The notes beneath the pieces were generated by a model. That model saw nothing but the letters and a program-made list of their open reading frames with translations, did no database searches and was not told the DNA's origin. From Microbacterium oryzae (lineage in GTDB: Bacteria > Actinomycetota > Actinomycetes > Actinomycetales > Microbacteriaceae), in assembly GCF_009735645.1 (NCBI RefSeq), contig NZ_CP032550.1, positions 2,232,001-2,296,000 of the forward strand: 64,000 nt of DNA, written 5' to 3'. Of this stretch, positions 37,918-46,217 are shown piece after piece. Made by a program: the position numbers and the translations under genes. The stretch's first letter is position 1. Every line of letters starts with the position of its first letter.

Positions 37918-39141
37918 ATGAGACGACAGACGAGATGGATGGCCGCGCTCGCGGTCGCGGGAGTGTCGCTGCTGGCGACGGCGTGCGCGAGCACGTCCGA
38001 GAGCGCACCCGAGTCCGCTGCAGAGGCGGCGCCCGAGGCCGCGCCGGAGAGCACGACCGAGGGCGCTGCGGCGGAGGGGCGACTGGCCGTCGCGTACGAG
38101 AACGGTCTCGCCGTGCTGGACGGCGAGACGCTGGAGGTCGTGGACCGCTTCGAGACCGAGGAGTTCACGCGCCTCAACCCCTTCGGCGACGGGCGCACGG
38201 TCGTGGTCACGACCTCGCAGGGCTTCCAGGTGCTCGACACCGCAGAGCCCGCGCTGACCGACCTCGTCTTCGACGCGACGACGCCGGGGCACGTGGTCAT
38301 CCACGAGGGGAAGACGGTCCTGTTCGACGACGGCACCGGCACCACGACCATCCTCGACACCGACGCGTTCGGCGGCGGGTACGACGGCCTGCCCGAGAGC
38401 GAGACCTACGTCGCGGACGCCGCGCATCACGGGGTCTCGATCGTCCTCGACGACGGCACGCTCGTCACGACGGTGGGCGACGAGACCGCGCGCACCGGCG
38501 CCGTCGCCCTGCACGCGCATGACGATCACTGGGACGAGGCCGCCTCGAGCGACCAGTGCCCCGGCATCCACGGCGAGGGCACGGCGGCCGGCGAGGCCGT
38601 CATCTTCGGCTGCGAGGACGGCGCCCTGCTCTTCCAGGACGGCGCCTTCACGAAGCTCACCGCGCCCGACGACTACGGCCGGATGGGCAACGCGTACGTC
38701 TCCGAGACGAGCCCGATCGTCGTCGGCGACTACAAGAGCGACCCCGACGCGGAGGGCTACCTGCTGAACGCGCTCACGCTCGTCGACACGGAGGCCGTCA
38801 CCTACGAGGTCGTCGATCTGCCGGACGACGTGCAGTTCACCTACCGCGACGTCGCGCGCGGACCGGAGGACCTCGCGTACATCCTCGCGACGGACGGGCG
38901 CATCCACGTCCTGGATCCCGAGACGGGCGGGCTGACCGACGCCTTCGAGGTCGTCGCTCCGTGGGAGGGCCCGGCGGAGTGGCAGGACCCGCACCCGGCC
39001 ATCAAGGTGTCGGGCGACATCGCGTACGTCACCGAGCCCGCGGCGAACGCCGTGCACGCCGTCGACCTGACGACGGGGGAGACCGTGGCGTCCGCTGAGC
39101 TCGACGCAGCGCCGAACGAGCTCGCCATCGCGCTGGGCTGA
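37918..39141 (+). CDS. aztD: AztD-like zinc metallochaperone
   Basis: 407-residue exported protein: basic N-terminus, hydrophobic core and ATAC (Cys23) lipoprotein-like site, then a Glu/Ala-rich linker. The beta-propeller-like body has His motifs spread along it: TPGHVVIHEGK near 122, DAAHHGVSI near 165, and HAHDDHWDEA near 200. AztD of Paracoccus is a periplasmic zinc chaperone for AztC; here it would sit on the outer membrane surface or in the wall. Last gene of the operon, followed by a strong terminator. Confidence 0.85.
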   Translation: MRRQTRWMAALAVAGVSLLATACASTSESAPESAAEAAPEAAPESTTEGAAAEGRLAVAYENGLAVLDGETLEVVDRFETEEFTRLNPFGDGRTVVVTTSQGFQVLDTAEPALTDLVFDATTPGHVVIHEGKTVLFDDGTGTTTILDTDAFGGGYDGLPESETYVADAAHHGVSIVLDDGTLVTTVGDETARTGAVALHAHDDHWDEAASSDQCPGIHGEGTAAGEAVIFGCEDGALLFQDGAFTKLTAPDDYGRMGNAYVSETSPIVVGDYKSDPDAEGYLLNALTLVDTEAVTYEVVDLPDDVQFTYRDVARGPEDLAYILATDGRIHVLDPETGGLTDAFEVVAPWEGPAEWQDPHPAIKVSGDIAYVTEPAANAVHAVDLTTGETVASAELDAAPNELAIALG

Positions 39142-39152
39142 CCGCGTGACGT

Positions 39153-39182
39153 CCGGGGGTGTCGGATCTGCGACACCCCCGG
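39153..39182 (+). terminator. terminator hairpin after aztD
   Basis: CCGGGGGTGTCG (39153-39164) is perfectly complementary to CGACACCCCCGG (39171-39182) with a 6-base loop; no T-run. It also shields the tRNA genes from read-through. Confidence 0.85.
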
Positions 39183-39260
39183 GCGGACCGCCTCGATTGG
39201 CGCAGGGGGAGCGGTTCCGGTATGCTCTTGCAGGTTGAGAACTTCGGTTCTCGATGAGAC

Positions 39261-39334
39261 GGGGCTATAGCTCAGGCGGTTAGAGCGCTTCACTGATAAT
39301 GAAGAGGTCCCAGGTTCAAGTCCTGGTAGCCCCA
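39261..39334 (+). tRNA. tRNA-Ile (GAU)
   Basis: Acceptor GGGGCTA pairs with TAGCCCC followed by discriminator A. D-loop AGCTCAGGCGGTTAGAGC, anticodon loop CTGATAA with anticodon GAT, T-arm CCAGGTTCAAGTCCTGG. CCA is not fully encoded. Confidence 0.98.
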
Positions 39335-39348
39335 CTCCATCTCCTCGC

Positions 39349-39421
39349 GGGGCCTTAGCTCAGTTGGTAGAGCGCTTGCTTTGCAAGCAAGATGTCAGGA
39401 GTTCGAATCTCCTAGGCTCCA
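39349..39421 (+). tRNA. tRNA-Ala (UGC)
   Basis: Acceptor GGGGCCT pairs with AGGCTCC (one G-T), discriminator A. Anticodon loop TTTGCAA with anticodon TGC, T-arm AGGAGTTCGAATCTCCT. Fourteen bases after tRNA-Ile; the Ile-Ala pair after gyrA is common in actinobacteria. Confidence 0.98.
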
Positions 39422-39428
39422 CAGTTCG

Positions 39429-39452
39429 AAAGGCCGCCCGCGGGCGGCCTTT
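39429..39452 (+). terminator. terminator after the tRNA pair
   Basis: AAAGGCCGCCCG/CGGGCGGCCTTT is a perfect 24-bp palindrome ending in TTTCC, eight bases after tRNA-Ala. It could also work leftward for the gene at 39482. Confidence 0.88.
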
Positions 39453-39481
39453 CCTCGTATCCGGGCTGGACGACCCGCGGC

Positions 39482-39742
39482 TCACCGCCAGCGGTGGATC
39501 ACGAGCCACCGTCCGGCGTCGTCGACGGCGAGATCCGCGACCTCCGTCACACCGTCGCTCGCCCGCCGGATGGTGGCACGCCAGCCGTCCCCGGCCGGGC
39601 GGCCGTCGACGCGGGGTGCCGAGCCGAGAGCGGTGGGGCGGTCCACCACCCGCCAGCGCTCGCCGTCGAGCACGAGGCGCTGCGGACAGCCGGCCGGGTC
39701 CGCCCAGACGGCGACGGGGACGGGAGCGGGTGCGATGCGCAT
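39482..39742 (-). CDS. small protein, possibly DUF6504-like, behind an SOS box
   Basis: 86 residues, no signal peptide. A beta-rich pattern (VPVAVWADPAGCPQRLVLDG followed by ERWRVVD; ADLAVDDAGRWLVIHRW) recalls DUF6504, small proteins often next to error-prone polymerase genes (ImuB/DnaE2) in actinobacteria; the match is by eye and tentative. The ATG at 39742 has CGGAGG eight bases upstream. A GAAC-N4-GTTC LexA box lies 14-25 bp before the start, supporting DNA-damage induction. Confidence 0.62.
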   Translation of the reverse strand: MRIAPAPVPVAVWADPAGCPQRLVLDGERWRVVDRPTALGSAPRVDGRPAGDGWRATIRRASDGVTEVADLAVDDAGRWLVIHRWR

Positions 39743-39755
39743 GACGAACCTCCGA

Positions 39756-39767
39756 GAACCAATGTTC
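39756..39767. promoter_or_regulatory. LexA (SOS) box
   Basis: GAACCAATGTTC, an exact GAAC-N4-GTTC, extended to AGAAC...GTTCT. Centred 19 bp before the ATG of the 86-residue gene and well placed to block its promoter. Confidence 0.72.
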
Positions 39768-39811
39768 TAGAAGCGTACGCGGATACCCCGACATTGTCTC
39801 GGTGCTGCGTT

Positions 39812-40813
39812 CTATTCTCCTGAACGTCGGCCTCGGGGCGGGGCCGTGGTTCCGCGCTCGATGAGGGTCGGCGGGATGAGCACGTGCTGCGGCTCGGCCG
39901 ACGCGTCGTCGATGCGAGTGAGAACGGCGCGAGCGGCTGCGGCACCCACCTCGCGGCTGCGGTCGTCGACGGTCGTGAAGGAGAGGTAGCGGCTGTTGGC
40001 GAGAGGGGAGTCGTCGTAGCCGACGAGGGAGACGTCTTCGGGAATGCGGTGCCCGTGCTCGCGGAGCGCGGCGGCGGCGCCCAGCGCCATGACGTCGTTG
40101 GCGGCGAAGACCCCGGTGACATCGGGGTGGTCGGTGAGCAGGCGCCGTGCGGCCTGGAAGCCGCCCTCCTCCGTCGTCTCGTCCTGCCCGCCCGCGACGA
40201 GCGGCTCGAGGCCCGCCTCGCGCGCGGTGGCTACGAAGGCGTCGCGGCGCAGCGTGGCCGAGCCGCCAGCGCCCGTGAGGTGCCCGATGCGCCGATGCCC
40301 GAGATCGAGGAGGTGCCGCGTCGCGAGGGCTGCCCCCTCCGCGTCGTCGTTCGCGACGGTGTCGGCACCCGGCACTCCCTGTGCGCGCCCTCCCACCAGG
40401 GCGACGGGCACGGGGACGCGCGCGGCGGCGGCGTCGGGCTCGGCGGCGATGACGATCGCCTCGGCGTGCGTGGCGACGAAGCCGTCCACGGCGTGGCTGT
40501 CGCGTCGCAGATCGGCCACACTCACCTGGAATCCGCGCTCGTCGAGCACGTCGCGCATGCCGTCGAGCAGGTCGACGAACCAGAGGTTGCGGAAGTCGTC
40601 GATCACGAGGCCGATGTTGCGCGTGCGCACGCCGGCGAGCGCCGTCGCGGCGCGGCTCGGGCGATACCCGAGCTCCTCGATCGCCGCGTGGATGGCCGCG
40701 CGGCTCTCGTCACCCACCTTGGGTGACCCGCGCAGCACGAGGGAGACGAGCGACTTCGAGACGCCCGCCCGCACGGCGACGTCGTAGATCGTCGGTCTGC
40801 CGGCACCGGCCAT
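39812..40813 (-). CDS. LacI-family regulator
   Basis: 333 residues. Helix-turn-helix PTIYDVAVRAGVSKSLVSLV near residue 7-26, hinge LGYRPSRAATAL near 47-58, then a sugar-binding domain with FAANDVMALGAA near 243. Divergent from the oxidoreductase/isomerase operon, so it probably controls that pathway. The recognition helix (KSLVSLVLRG) differs from the two galactose-side LacI proteins (QTVSRVANG), implying a different operator. Ligand unknown. Confidence 0.9.
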   Translation of the reverse strand: MAGAGRPTIYDVAVRAGVSKSLVSLVLRGSPKVGDESRAAIHAAIEELGYRPSRAATALAGVRTRNIGLVIDDFRNLWFVDLLDGMRDVLDERGFQVSVADLRRDSHAVDGFVATHAEAIVIAAEPDAAAARVPVPVALVGGRAQGVPGADTVANDDAEGAALATRHLLDLGHRRIGHLTGAGGSATLRRDAFVATAREAGLEPLVAGGQDETTEEGGFQAARRLLTDHPDVTGVFAANDVMALGAAAALREHGHRIPEDVSLVGYDDSPLANSRYLSFTTVDDRSREVGAAAARAVLTRIDDASAEPQHVLIPPTLIERGTTAPPRGRRSGE

Positions 40814-40836
40814 CCGACACCCCCTTGCGAAAGTCT

Positions 40837-40866
40837 TTGACAGGACATTAAGTCGTGACCTAGTCT
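40837..40866 (+). promoter_or_regulatory. promoter of the Gfo/Idh-isomerase operon
   Basis: TTGACA (40837-40842), 18-bp spacer, TAGTCT (40861-40866): a near-consensus sigma-70 promoter 55 bp before the oxidoreductase ATG. A clear palindromic operator was not identified nearby, although the divergent LacI gene predicts one. Confidence 0.75.
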
Positions 40867-40920
40867 ACCCGTTGTACCGCTCCAACGGACGCCACCCCCC
40901 ATCCTCGAAGGAGAGATCCG

Positions 40921-42120
40921 ATGCCCGAATCGCTGGGAGTCGCCGTCATCGGCGCCGGCATGGCGGGGCGCGCCCACGCCGCCGCGTACCGCACGGCGCC
41001 GACCGTCTACGACAGCACCCTGCCGCCTATCCGCCTCGTGTCGATCGGCGATGTGAACGCCGAGTTCGGCAGCCTGGCCGCGCGCCGCTTCGGCTACGAG
41101 CGGAACGACACCTCGTGGCAGGCGATCGCCGAGGCCGACGACATCGACGTCGTGAGCGTCGTCGTCGCCAACCACCTGCACCGCGAGATCGTCGAAGGGC
41201 TCCTCGCCGCCGGCAAGCACGTGCTGTGCGAGAAGCCGCTAAGCGACAGCCTCGACGACGCGATCGCCATGGCCGATGCCGCGCGCTCGGCCTCGAGCAT
41301 CGCGCGCATCGGCTTCACCTACCGCCGCTCGCCCGGCATCGCCTACATCCGCGACCTCGTGCAGTCGGGCGTTCTCGGCCGCGTGCTGCACTTCAGCGGC
41401 CGCTACTGGACGGACTACGCCGCCGACGCGCACATCCCGATCAGCTGGCGCTTCAAGGGCGCCCCCGGCTCGGGCGCCCTCGCCGACGTGGGCAGCCACC
41501 TCGGCTATATCGCCGAGTTCATCGGCGGCGACATCCGCGAGGTCTCCGGCGGACGGTTCGCCACCGTCATCTCCCAGCGTCCGAAGCCCCTCGGCGCCGT
41601 CATCGGCCACGAGCACGGCGCGGTCTCCGACGAGCTCGACACGGTCGAGAACGACGACTACGCCGCGTTCTCGTTCGACTTCGCGGATGGCGGTGCCGGC
41701 GCGATCGAGGTCTCCCGCGTCGCCGCCGGCCACGCGAACTCGCTCTTCCTCGAGGTGTTCTGCGAGAACGGATCCGCCACGTTCGACTTCCGCAACCCGA
41801 CCGAGATCGGCCTCATGCTGAACGAGGGCCCGACGGCCCAGCGCGGGTTCCGCCGCGTGCTGCTCGGCCCCGAGCACCCCTACATCCGCGGCGGCCTGGC
41901 GATGGATGCCACCACGGTCGGCTTCGGCCAGAACGAGGGCTTCGTCTACCAGGCACGCGCCTTCCTCGAGGAGGTCGCCGGACTCCCGGCGGAATCCTCT
42001 CTTCCCCGCTGCGCGACGTTCGACGAGGGCGTGCACAACATGCGCCTCCTCGGCGCGGTCGCGGAGTCCGCATCCCGTCGCGGCGAGGCCGTCGACGTCA
42101 CTACGGAGGTGTTCGCATGA
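40921..42120 (+). CDS. Gfo/Idh/MocA-family oxidoreductase
   Basis: NAD(P)-dependent sugar or inositol dehydrogenase family, 399 residues. Rossmann motif GVAVIGAGMAGRAHAAAY at residue 6-23, the conserved CEKPLS near 104, and the substrate-domain DVGSHLGYIAEFI near 190. GAAGGAGAGA precedes the ATG. It overlaps the next gene as ATGA. With the isomerase it suggests catabolism of an unusual sugar or cyclitol; the substrate cannot be read from sequence. Confidence 0.92.
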   Translation: MPESLGVAVIGAGMAGRAHAAAYRTAPTVYDSTLPPIRLVSIGDVNAEFGSLAARRFGYERNDTSWQAIAEADDIDVVSVVVANHLHREIVEGLLAAGKHVLCEKPLSDSLDDAIAMADAARSASSIARIGFTYRRSPGIAYIRDLVQSGVLGRVLHFSGRYWTDYAADAHIPISWRFKGAPGSGALADVGSHLGYIAEFIGGDIREVSGGRFATVISQRPKPLGAVIGHEHGAVSDELDTVENDDYAAFSFDFADGGAGAIEVSRVAAGHANSLFLEVFCENGSATFDFRNPTEIGLMLNEGPTAQRGFRRVLLGPEHPYIRGGLAMDATTVGFGQNEGFVYQARAFLEEVAGLPAESSLPRCATFDEGVHNMRLLGAVAESASRRGEAVDVTTEVFA

Positions 42121-43127
42121 AGCTCGGCGTCTACAACGCGATCCTGCACGACCGCTCGCTGCCCGAGGCCCTGAAGGTCGTCGCCGACCTGGGTCTCACG
42201 GGCATCGAGCTGAACTCCGGCGGCTTCCTGCCGGCGGTGCACATCCCGACGTTCGACGACATCCTCGTCTCGGATGCCGCGCGCGATGACTTCCTCGGCC
42301 TCTTCGAGGGCACCGGGGTCGAGATCGCCGGCCTCAACGCCAACGGCAACCCGCTGCACGCGAAGCAGGAGATCCGCGAGAAGCACGCAGAGGACATCCG
42401 CCGCTCCATCCGCCTCGCCGAGCGCCTGGGCCAGACGCGTCTCGTGACGATGTCGGGCCTGCCCGGCTCGGACGCGACGGCGAAGTACCCGAACTGGATC
42501 GTCAACGCGTGGAACTCCGCCGCGCTCGACGTGCTCGACTACCAGTGGGGTGTCGCGGCGGACTTCTGGCGTGAGACCGACCGCCTCGCGGCCGATCACG
42601 GCGTGAAGGTCGCGCTCGAGCTGCACCCTCAGAACATCGTCTTCAACACCCGCGACGTCCGCAAGCTCGTCGAACTCACCGGCGCCACGCACGTCGGCGT
42701 CGAGCTCGACGCGTCGCACCTGTTCTGGCAGCAGATGGACCCCGTCGCGGTCGTCCGCGAGCTCGGCGAGCTCGTCTTCCACGCCGCGGCCAAGGACGTG
42801 CGCGTGAACCCCGAGACGGCGAAGCTCTACGGCGTGCTCGACAACGGCTTCCGCCGCCTCGACCCCTCGGAGCCGCGCACCAACCTCGGTGGCGACGAGT
42901 GGGCGAACGAGTGGCCGAAGCCGGCGGCCTGGGACTTCGTCGCACTCGGCAAGGGCCACGACACGGCGTATTGGACGGAGTTCCTCCGCGCCCTGCACGA
43001 GGTCGACCCCGAGATGCGCGTGAACATCGAGCACGAGGACGTCGAGCTCGGCCGCATCGAGGGCCTCGAGGTCGCCGCGAAGGTCCTGCGCGACGCCGAC
43101 CGCGCCCTGCAGGAGTCGCTCGCCTGA
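42117..43127 (+). CDS. sugar phosphate isomerase/epimerase (xylose isomerase-like TIM barrel)
   Basis: 336 residues from the ATG at 42117. AP-endonuclease-2-type TIM barrel: IELNSGGFLP, VALELHPQNIVF (metal-ligand Glu and His), VGVELDASHLFW (Asp/His) and VNIEHEDVELG (Glu) provide the expected divalent-metal site. Cytoplasmic. Partner of the upstream oxidoreductase; such pairs process keto- or inositol-derived sugars. Followed by a very strong hairpin. Confidence 0.9.
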   Translation: MKLGVYNAILHDRSLPEALKVVADLGLTGIELNSGGFLPAVHIPTFDDILVSDAARDDFLGLFEGTGVEIAGLNANGNPLHAKQEIREKHAEDIRRSIRLAERLGQTRLVTMSGLPGSDATAKYPNWIVNAWNSAALDVLDYQWGVAADFWRETDRLAADHGVKVALELHPQNIVFNTRDVRKLVELTGATHVGVELDASHLFWQQMDPVAVVRELGELVFHAAAKDVRVNPETAKLYGVLDNGFRRLDPSEPRTNLGGDEWANEWPKPAAWDFVALGKGHDTAYWTEFLRALHEVDPEMRVNIEHEDVELGRIEGLEVAAKVLRDADRALQESLA

Positions 43128-43144
43128 GCCGGCTCGCCTGAGCA

Positions 43145-43197
43145 GCACGGCCATCCGCTCGCTCGCACTCGCGCGCGGGGCGAGCGGATGGCCGTGC
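43145..43197 (+). terminator. 17-bp-stem hairpin after the isomerase gene
   Basis: GCACGGCCATCCGCTCG (43145-43161) is exactly complementary to 43181-43197 across a GC-rich 19-base loop. No T-run. Confidence 0.82.
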
Positions 43198-43288
43198 GCG
43201 TGTGACGACGACGGGTTATGGAAAACCCGAAAGAAGGTCTCCGGCTGACTCGGCGGCGCCCGAGGGGGCGCCGCCATAGCGTGGAGGC

Positions 43289-44551
43289 ATGACCACACAG
43301 CTCGCCCCCGCGACGACCGCTCGGACGTCGACGCTCCTGCGCGTCGCGGGCGCCGTCGCGCATCTCGCGGCACTCGCCTTCCTCGGCGCCGTCGCGTTCA
43401 CGGTGCTCCTCACGCTGCTCGGCGTCGGGATCGGCCTGGTCCCGGTCATCGGGATCGGCCTCCTCCTCCTCGTCGGCCTCGTCTACCTGCTCTACGGCGT
43501 CGCATGGCTCGAGACAGCCCGGGTCGACGGCCTGTACGGCTTCGGGCTCCCCGCTCTCACCTGGCGGCCGCGCGTCGGCCCCGGCTTCGGCGGCTACCTG
43601 CGCACCCTGCTGCGCCAGGCCGTCGACCCGCGCATGTGGCGGGCGCTCGCCAACCTCGCGATCGCGACGTTCTTCGGCGCGCTCGTCCTCACGCTGCTCC
43701 GCGCCCTCGTCGCGTCGATCGTGACGTGCTTCGCGCCGCTCGCCGGCGCCGAGACCGTGCGGACGGTCTTCGGCCTCGAGATCGCGACCGCGTGGGCCAT
43801 CCCCGTGGGCATCCTCGGTGCGGTGGTGTCGGCGGCCGGCATCATCGGGCTCGCGCTGCTCCACGGCGTGCTGAGCCGAGCCATCCTCGTGCCGTCGCAG
43901 GAGGAGCAGCTCGCCGCCCAGGCCCGCACCTCCGATGCGCAGCGAGCCGGTGCGGTCCGCGCCTCCGAGGTGGAGCGCACGCGCATCGAGCGCGACCTCC
44001 ACGACGGCGTCCAGCCGCGCCTGGTCTCGGTCGGCATGACGCTCGGCCTCGCTCAGCAGAAGATCGACAGCGACCCCGATGCCGCCCGCTCGCTCATCGA
44101 GGAGGCGCACACGTCGACGAAGGCCGCCATCACCGAGCTGCGGCAGCTCGCCCGCGGCATCCACGCCTCGGTGCTCGACGACCGCGGCCTCGACGCCGCG
44201 CTGTCGGCCCTCGCGGGGCGCTCGCACATCCCCGTGCACCTCGATGTGCGCATGGAGGGCCGCTGCAGCCGCGAGGCGGAGGCCGCGGTGTACTTCGCGA
44301 TCGCCGAGTCGCTCACCAACGCCGCCAAGCACTCGCGGGCAGCCGAGTGCCGCGTCACGGTGCGGCGCCGCGACGACGGCGTGCTGTGGGCGCGCGTCGA
44401 GGACAACGGCATCGGCGGGGCCCGCGTGCTCCCCGGCGGCGGCCTCGACGGCATCTCGAACCGCATCCTGTCGGCTGGCGGCGCCGTCCGCCTCGACAGC
44501 CCGAACGGCGGCCCCACCGCCCTGGAGGTGAGCGTCCCGTGCGCATCCTGA
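43289..44551 (+). CDS. NarL-type sensor histidine kinase
   Basis: 420 residues. The N-terminal half has four hydrophobic segments of the 'putative sensor' type seen in actinobacterial kinases. HisKA_3 has the phospho-His in TRIERDLHDGVQPRL near residue 237. The ATPase domain has ESLTNAAKHSRA and DNGIGGARVLPGGGL. Phosphorylates the response regulator whose GTG start overlaps its 3' end by 13 bp. Signal unknown; membrane or envelope stress is a guess from the sensor type and the downstream gene. Confidence 0.92.
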   Translation: MTTQLAPATTARTSTLLRVAGAVAHLAALAFLGAVAFTVLLTLLGVGIGLVPVIGIGLLLLVGLVYLLYGVAWLETARVDGLYGFGLPALTWRPRVGPGFGGYLRTLLRQAVDPRMWRALANLAIATFFGALVLTLLRALVASIVTCFAPLAGAETVRTVFGLEIATAWAIPVGILGAVVSAAGIIGLALLHGVLSRAILVPSQEEQLAAQARTSDAQRAGAVRASEVERTRIERDLHDGVQPRLVSVGMTLGLAQQKIDSDPDAARSLIEEAHTSTKAAITELRQLARGIHASVLDDRGLDAALSALAGRSHIPVHLDVRMEGRCSREAEAAVYFAIAESLTNAAKHSRAAECRVTVRRRDDGVLWARVEDNGIGGARVLPGGGLDGISNRILSAGGAVRLDSPNGGPTALEVSVPCAS

Positions 44552-45216
44552 TCTGCGAGGATTCCGTCCTCCTCCGTGAGGGCCTCGTCCGCCTCCTCGA
44601 AGACGCCGGCCACGAAGTCGTCGCGGCTCTGCCCGACGCAGAGGAGCTGCTCGGGGCGGTCGCGGCGTCGGTGCCCGAGCTGTGCATCCTCGACGTCCGC
44701 CTGCCGCCCACGTTCACCGACGAGGGCATCCGCGCGGCGATCGCCGTCCGCGCCGCGCACCGCGAGCTCCCCGTCCTCGTGCTGTCGCAGTACGTCGAGG
44801 AGCGGTACGCGAGCGAGCTCATCAGCGCGCACGGCGCGGCGATCGGCTACCTGCTCAAGGACCGCGTCGCCGATGTGGCGGACTTCCTCGAGTCCGTGTC
44901 GCGGATCGCCCAGGGCGCGACCGTGCTGGACCCCGAGGTGGTCGCGCAGCTGCTGAGCCGCCGCACCCGCGACGAGCGGATGGCCCGGCTCACGGAGCGC
45001 GAGCGCGCGACGCTCGCGCTCATCGCGGAGGGCAAGTCGAACCAAGCGATCGCCGGCGTGCTCTTCGTCTCCGAGGCGAGCGTCGAGAAGTACGTGACCG
45101 CCATCTTCCAGAAGCTCGGCCTCGAGCCGGGCGAATCGGGCAACCGCCGCGTCCTCGCGGCCCTCGCCCACATCGAGAACACGGGCGGAACGCCCCAGAC
45201 AGGAGCGACACGATGA
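44539..45216 (+). CDS. NarL/LuxR-family response regulator
   Basis: 225 residues, GTG start at 44539. Receiver domain with acidic pair E7/D8, phospho-acceptor Asp52 in CILDVRLP, and the conserved Lys in GYLLKDR. The C-terminal LuxR helix-turn-helix reads LTERERATLALIAEGKSNQA near residue 155. Cognate to the upstream kinase; it overlaps the following membrane-protein gene by 4 bp, so that gene is a likely target or partner. Confidence 0.94.
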   Translation: MRILICEDSVLLREGLVRLLEDAGHEVVAALPDAEELLGAVAASVPELCILDVRLPPTFTDEGIRAAIAVRAAHRELPVLVLSQYVEERYASELISAHGAAIGYLLKDRVADVADFLESVSRIAQGATVLDPEVVAQLLSRRTRDERMARLTERERATLALIAEGKSNQAIAGVLFVSEASVEKYVTAIFQKLGLEPGESGNRRVLAALAHIENTGGTPQTGATR

Positions 45217-46088
45217 GCACCCCCACCACCCCGCCGCCGTTCGAGACCGCGGCCCGTCCGCCGGCGCCGGAACGGCCATCCGCCCCTCCGTCCGGCGGCA
45301 AGACGGTCGCCATCGTCGTCTCGGTGATCGGCGGTGTGGCGCTTCTCGGGGCCGCCGTCGGCGCCGGGGTCTCCGCCGCTCGCGGCGCCGCCGCAGGCGA
45401 CGAACTGCTCACCGCGGATGCCCGCGGCGTCCAGGCCCTCTCCGTCGACGCATCGGCGTCGTCCTTCTCCGTCGCCTACGCCGACGTCGACGAGGCGGTG
45501 CTCGAGGTCACCGCGGGCGCGGGCGGCGGATGGTCGCTGTCGCGTCGCGGCGGCGAGCTGATCGTCGACCGACGTGGCGGGCTCTTCGGAGGATGGTCGT
45601 TCGGCGACTGGTTCGGCGACGGCGAGGACACGGCCGTGCTGACGCTGCCCGAGGGGCTCCGCGACGCATCGCTCGACGCCGACCTCTCGCTGGGGGGCGG
45701 CAGCCTCACGGCGGAGGGGACCTTCGGCGACGTGCAGGCCGATGTCGGCGCGGGGTACCTGAGCCTCGAGGGAGCCGCCCGCTCCCTCGACCTCGACCTC
45801 AGCGCCGGGCAGGCCGAGGTGACGCTCGCGGGGGTCGAGCGCGCCGACTTCTCCATCGCCGCCGGTCGCGTCGACGCGGTGATGCGCGACGAAGCCCCGA
45901 CCGAGGTCTCGGTGGACGTCAGCGCGGGCTCGCTCGACCTCGCGCTGCCCGACGTCGAGTACGCGGTGACGTCCGACGTCGCCGCCGGCGACCTCGACAA
46001 CCAGCTCGACGTCTCATCGGCGTCGCCGCACCGCATCCAGGTGGAGCTCGCCGCCGGCGACGCCACCCTGCGCCCCGGCGGGCGCTGA
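45213..46088 (+). CDS. membrane-anchored DUF4097-like protein
   Basis: 291 residues. A Pro-rich cytoplasmic N-terminus, one membrane helix (TVAIVVSVIGGVALLGAAVG), then a repetitive extracellular beta-helix-like region: repeats such as VQADVGAGYLSL, LDLDLSAGQAEV and VSVDVSAGSLDL, about 20 residues apart. This is typical of DUF4097/adhesin-like domains found beside envelope-stress two-component systems. Third gene of the kinase operon; probably part of that response. Binding partner unknown. Confidence 0.85.
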   Translation: MSTPTTPPPFETAARPPAPERPSAPPSGGKTVAIVVSVIGGVALLGAAVGAGVSAARGAAAGDELLTADARGVQALSVDASASSFSVAYADVDEAVLEVTAGAGGGWSLSRRGGELIVDRRGGLFGGWSFGDWFGDGEDTAVLTLPEGLRDASLDADLSLGGGSLTAEGTFGDVQADVGAGYLSLEGAARSLDLDLSAGQAEVTLAGVERADFSIAAGRVDAVMRDEAPTEVSVDVSAGSLDLALPDVEYAVTSDVAAGDLDNQLDVSSASPHRIQVELAAGDATLRPGGR

Positions 46089-46168
46089 GCGAGCGGGGCG
46101 AAACGCCGCTCCGGCTCATATTCCGAGAGCGGCATCCACCCCCTCATTGCATGCCGTTCGGACCATCC

Positions 46169-46211
46169 GCACGCCCCCGCCGCTCGCTTTTCGCGTTCGG
46201 CGGGGGCGTGC
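46169..46211. terminator. hairpin just before the ThrE gene
   Basis: GCACGCCCCCGCCG (46169-46182) is exactly complementary to 46198-46211 with a 15-base loop containing TTTT. It ends 7 bp before the first ThrE ATG, so it may terminate the kinase operon or fold in the thrE leader. Confidence 0.7.
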
Positions 46212-46217
46212 CGGAGG

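Noticed and set aside
40872..43127. Apparent 751-residue fusion ending in the sugar isomerase
   Set aside because: The first part is an alternative frame of the Gfo/Idh gene; the isomerase begins at 42117.
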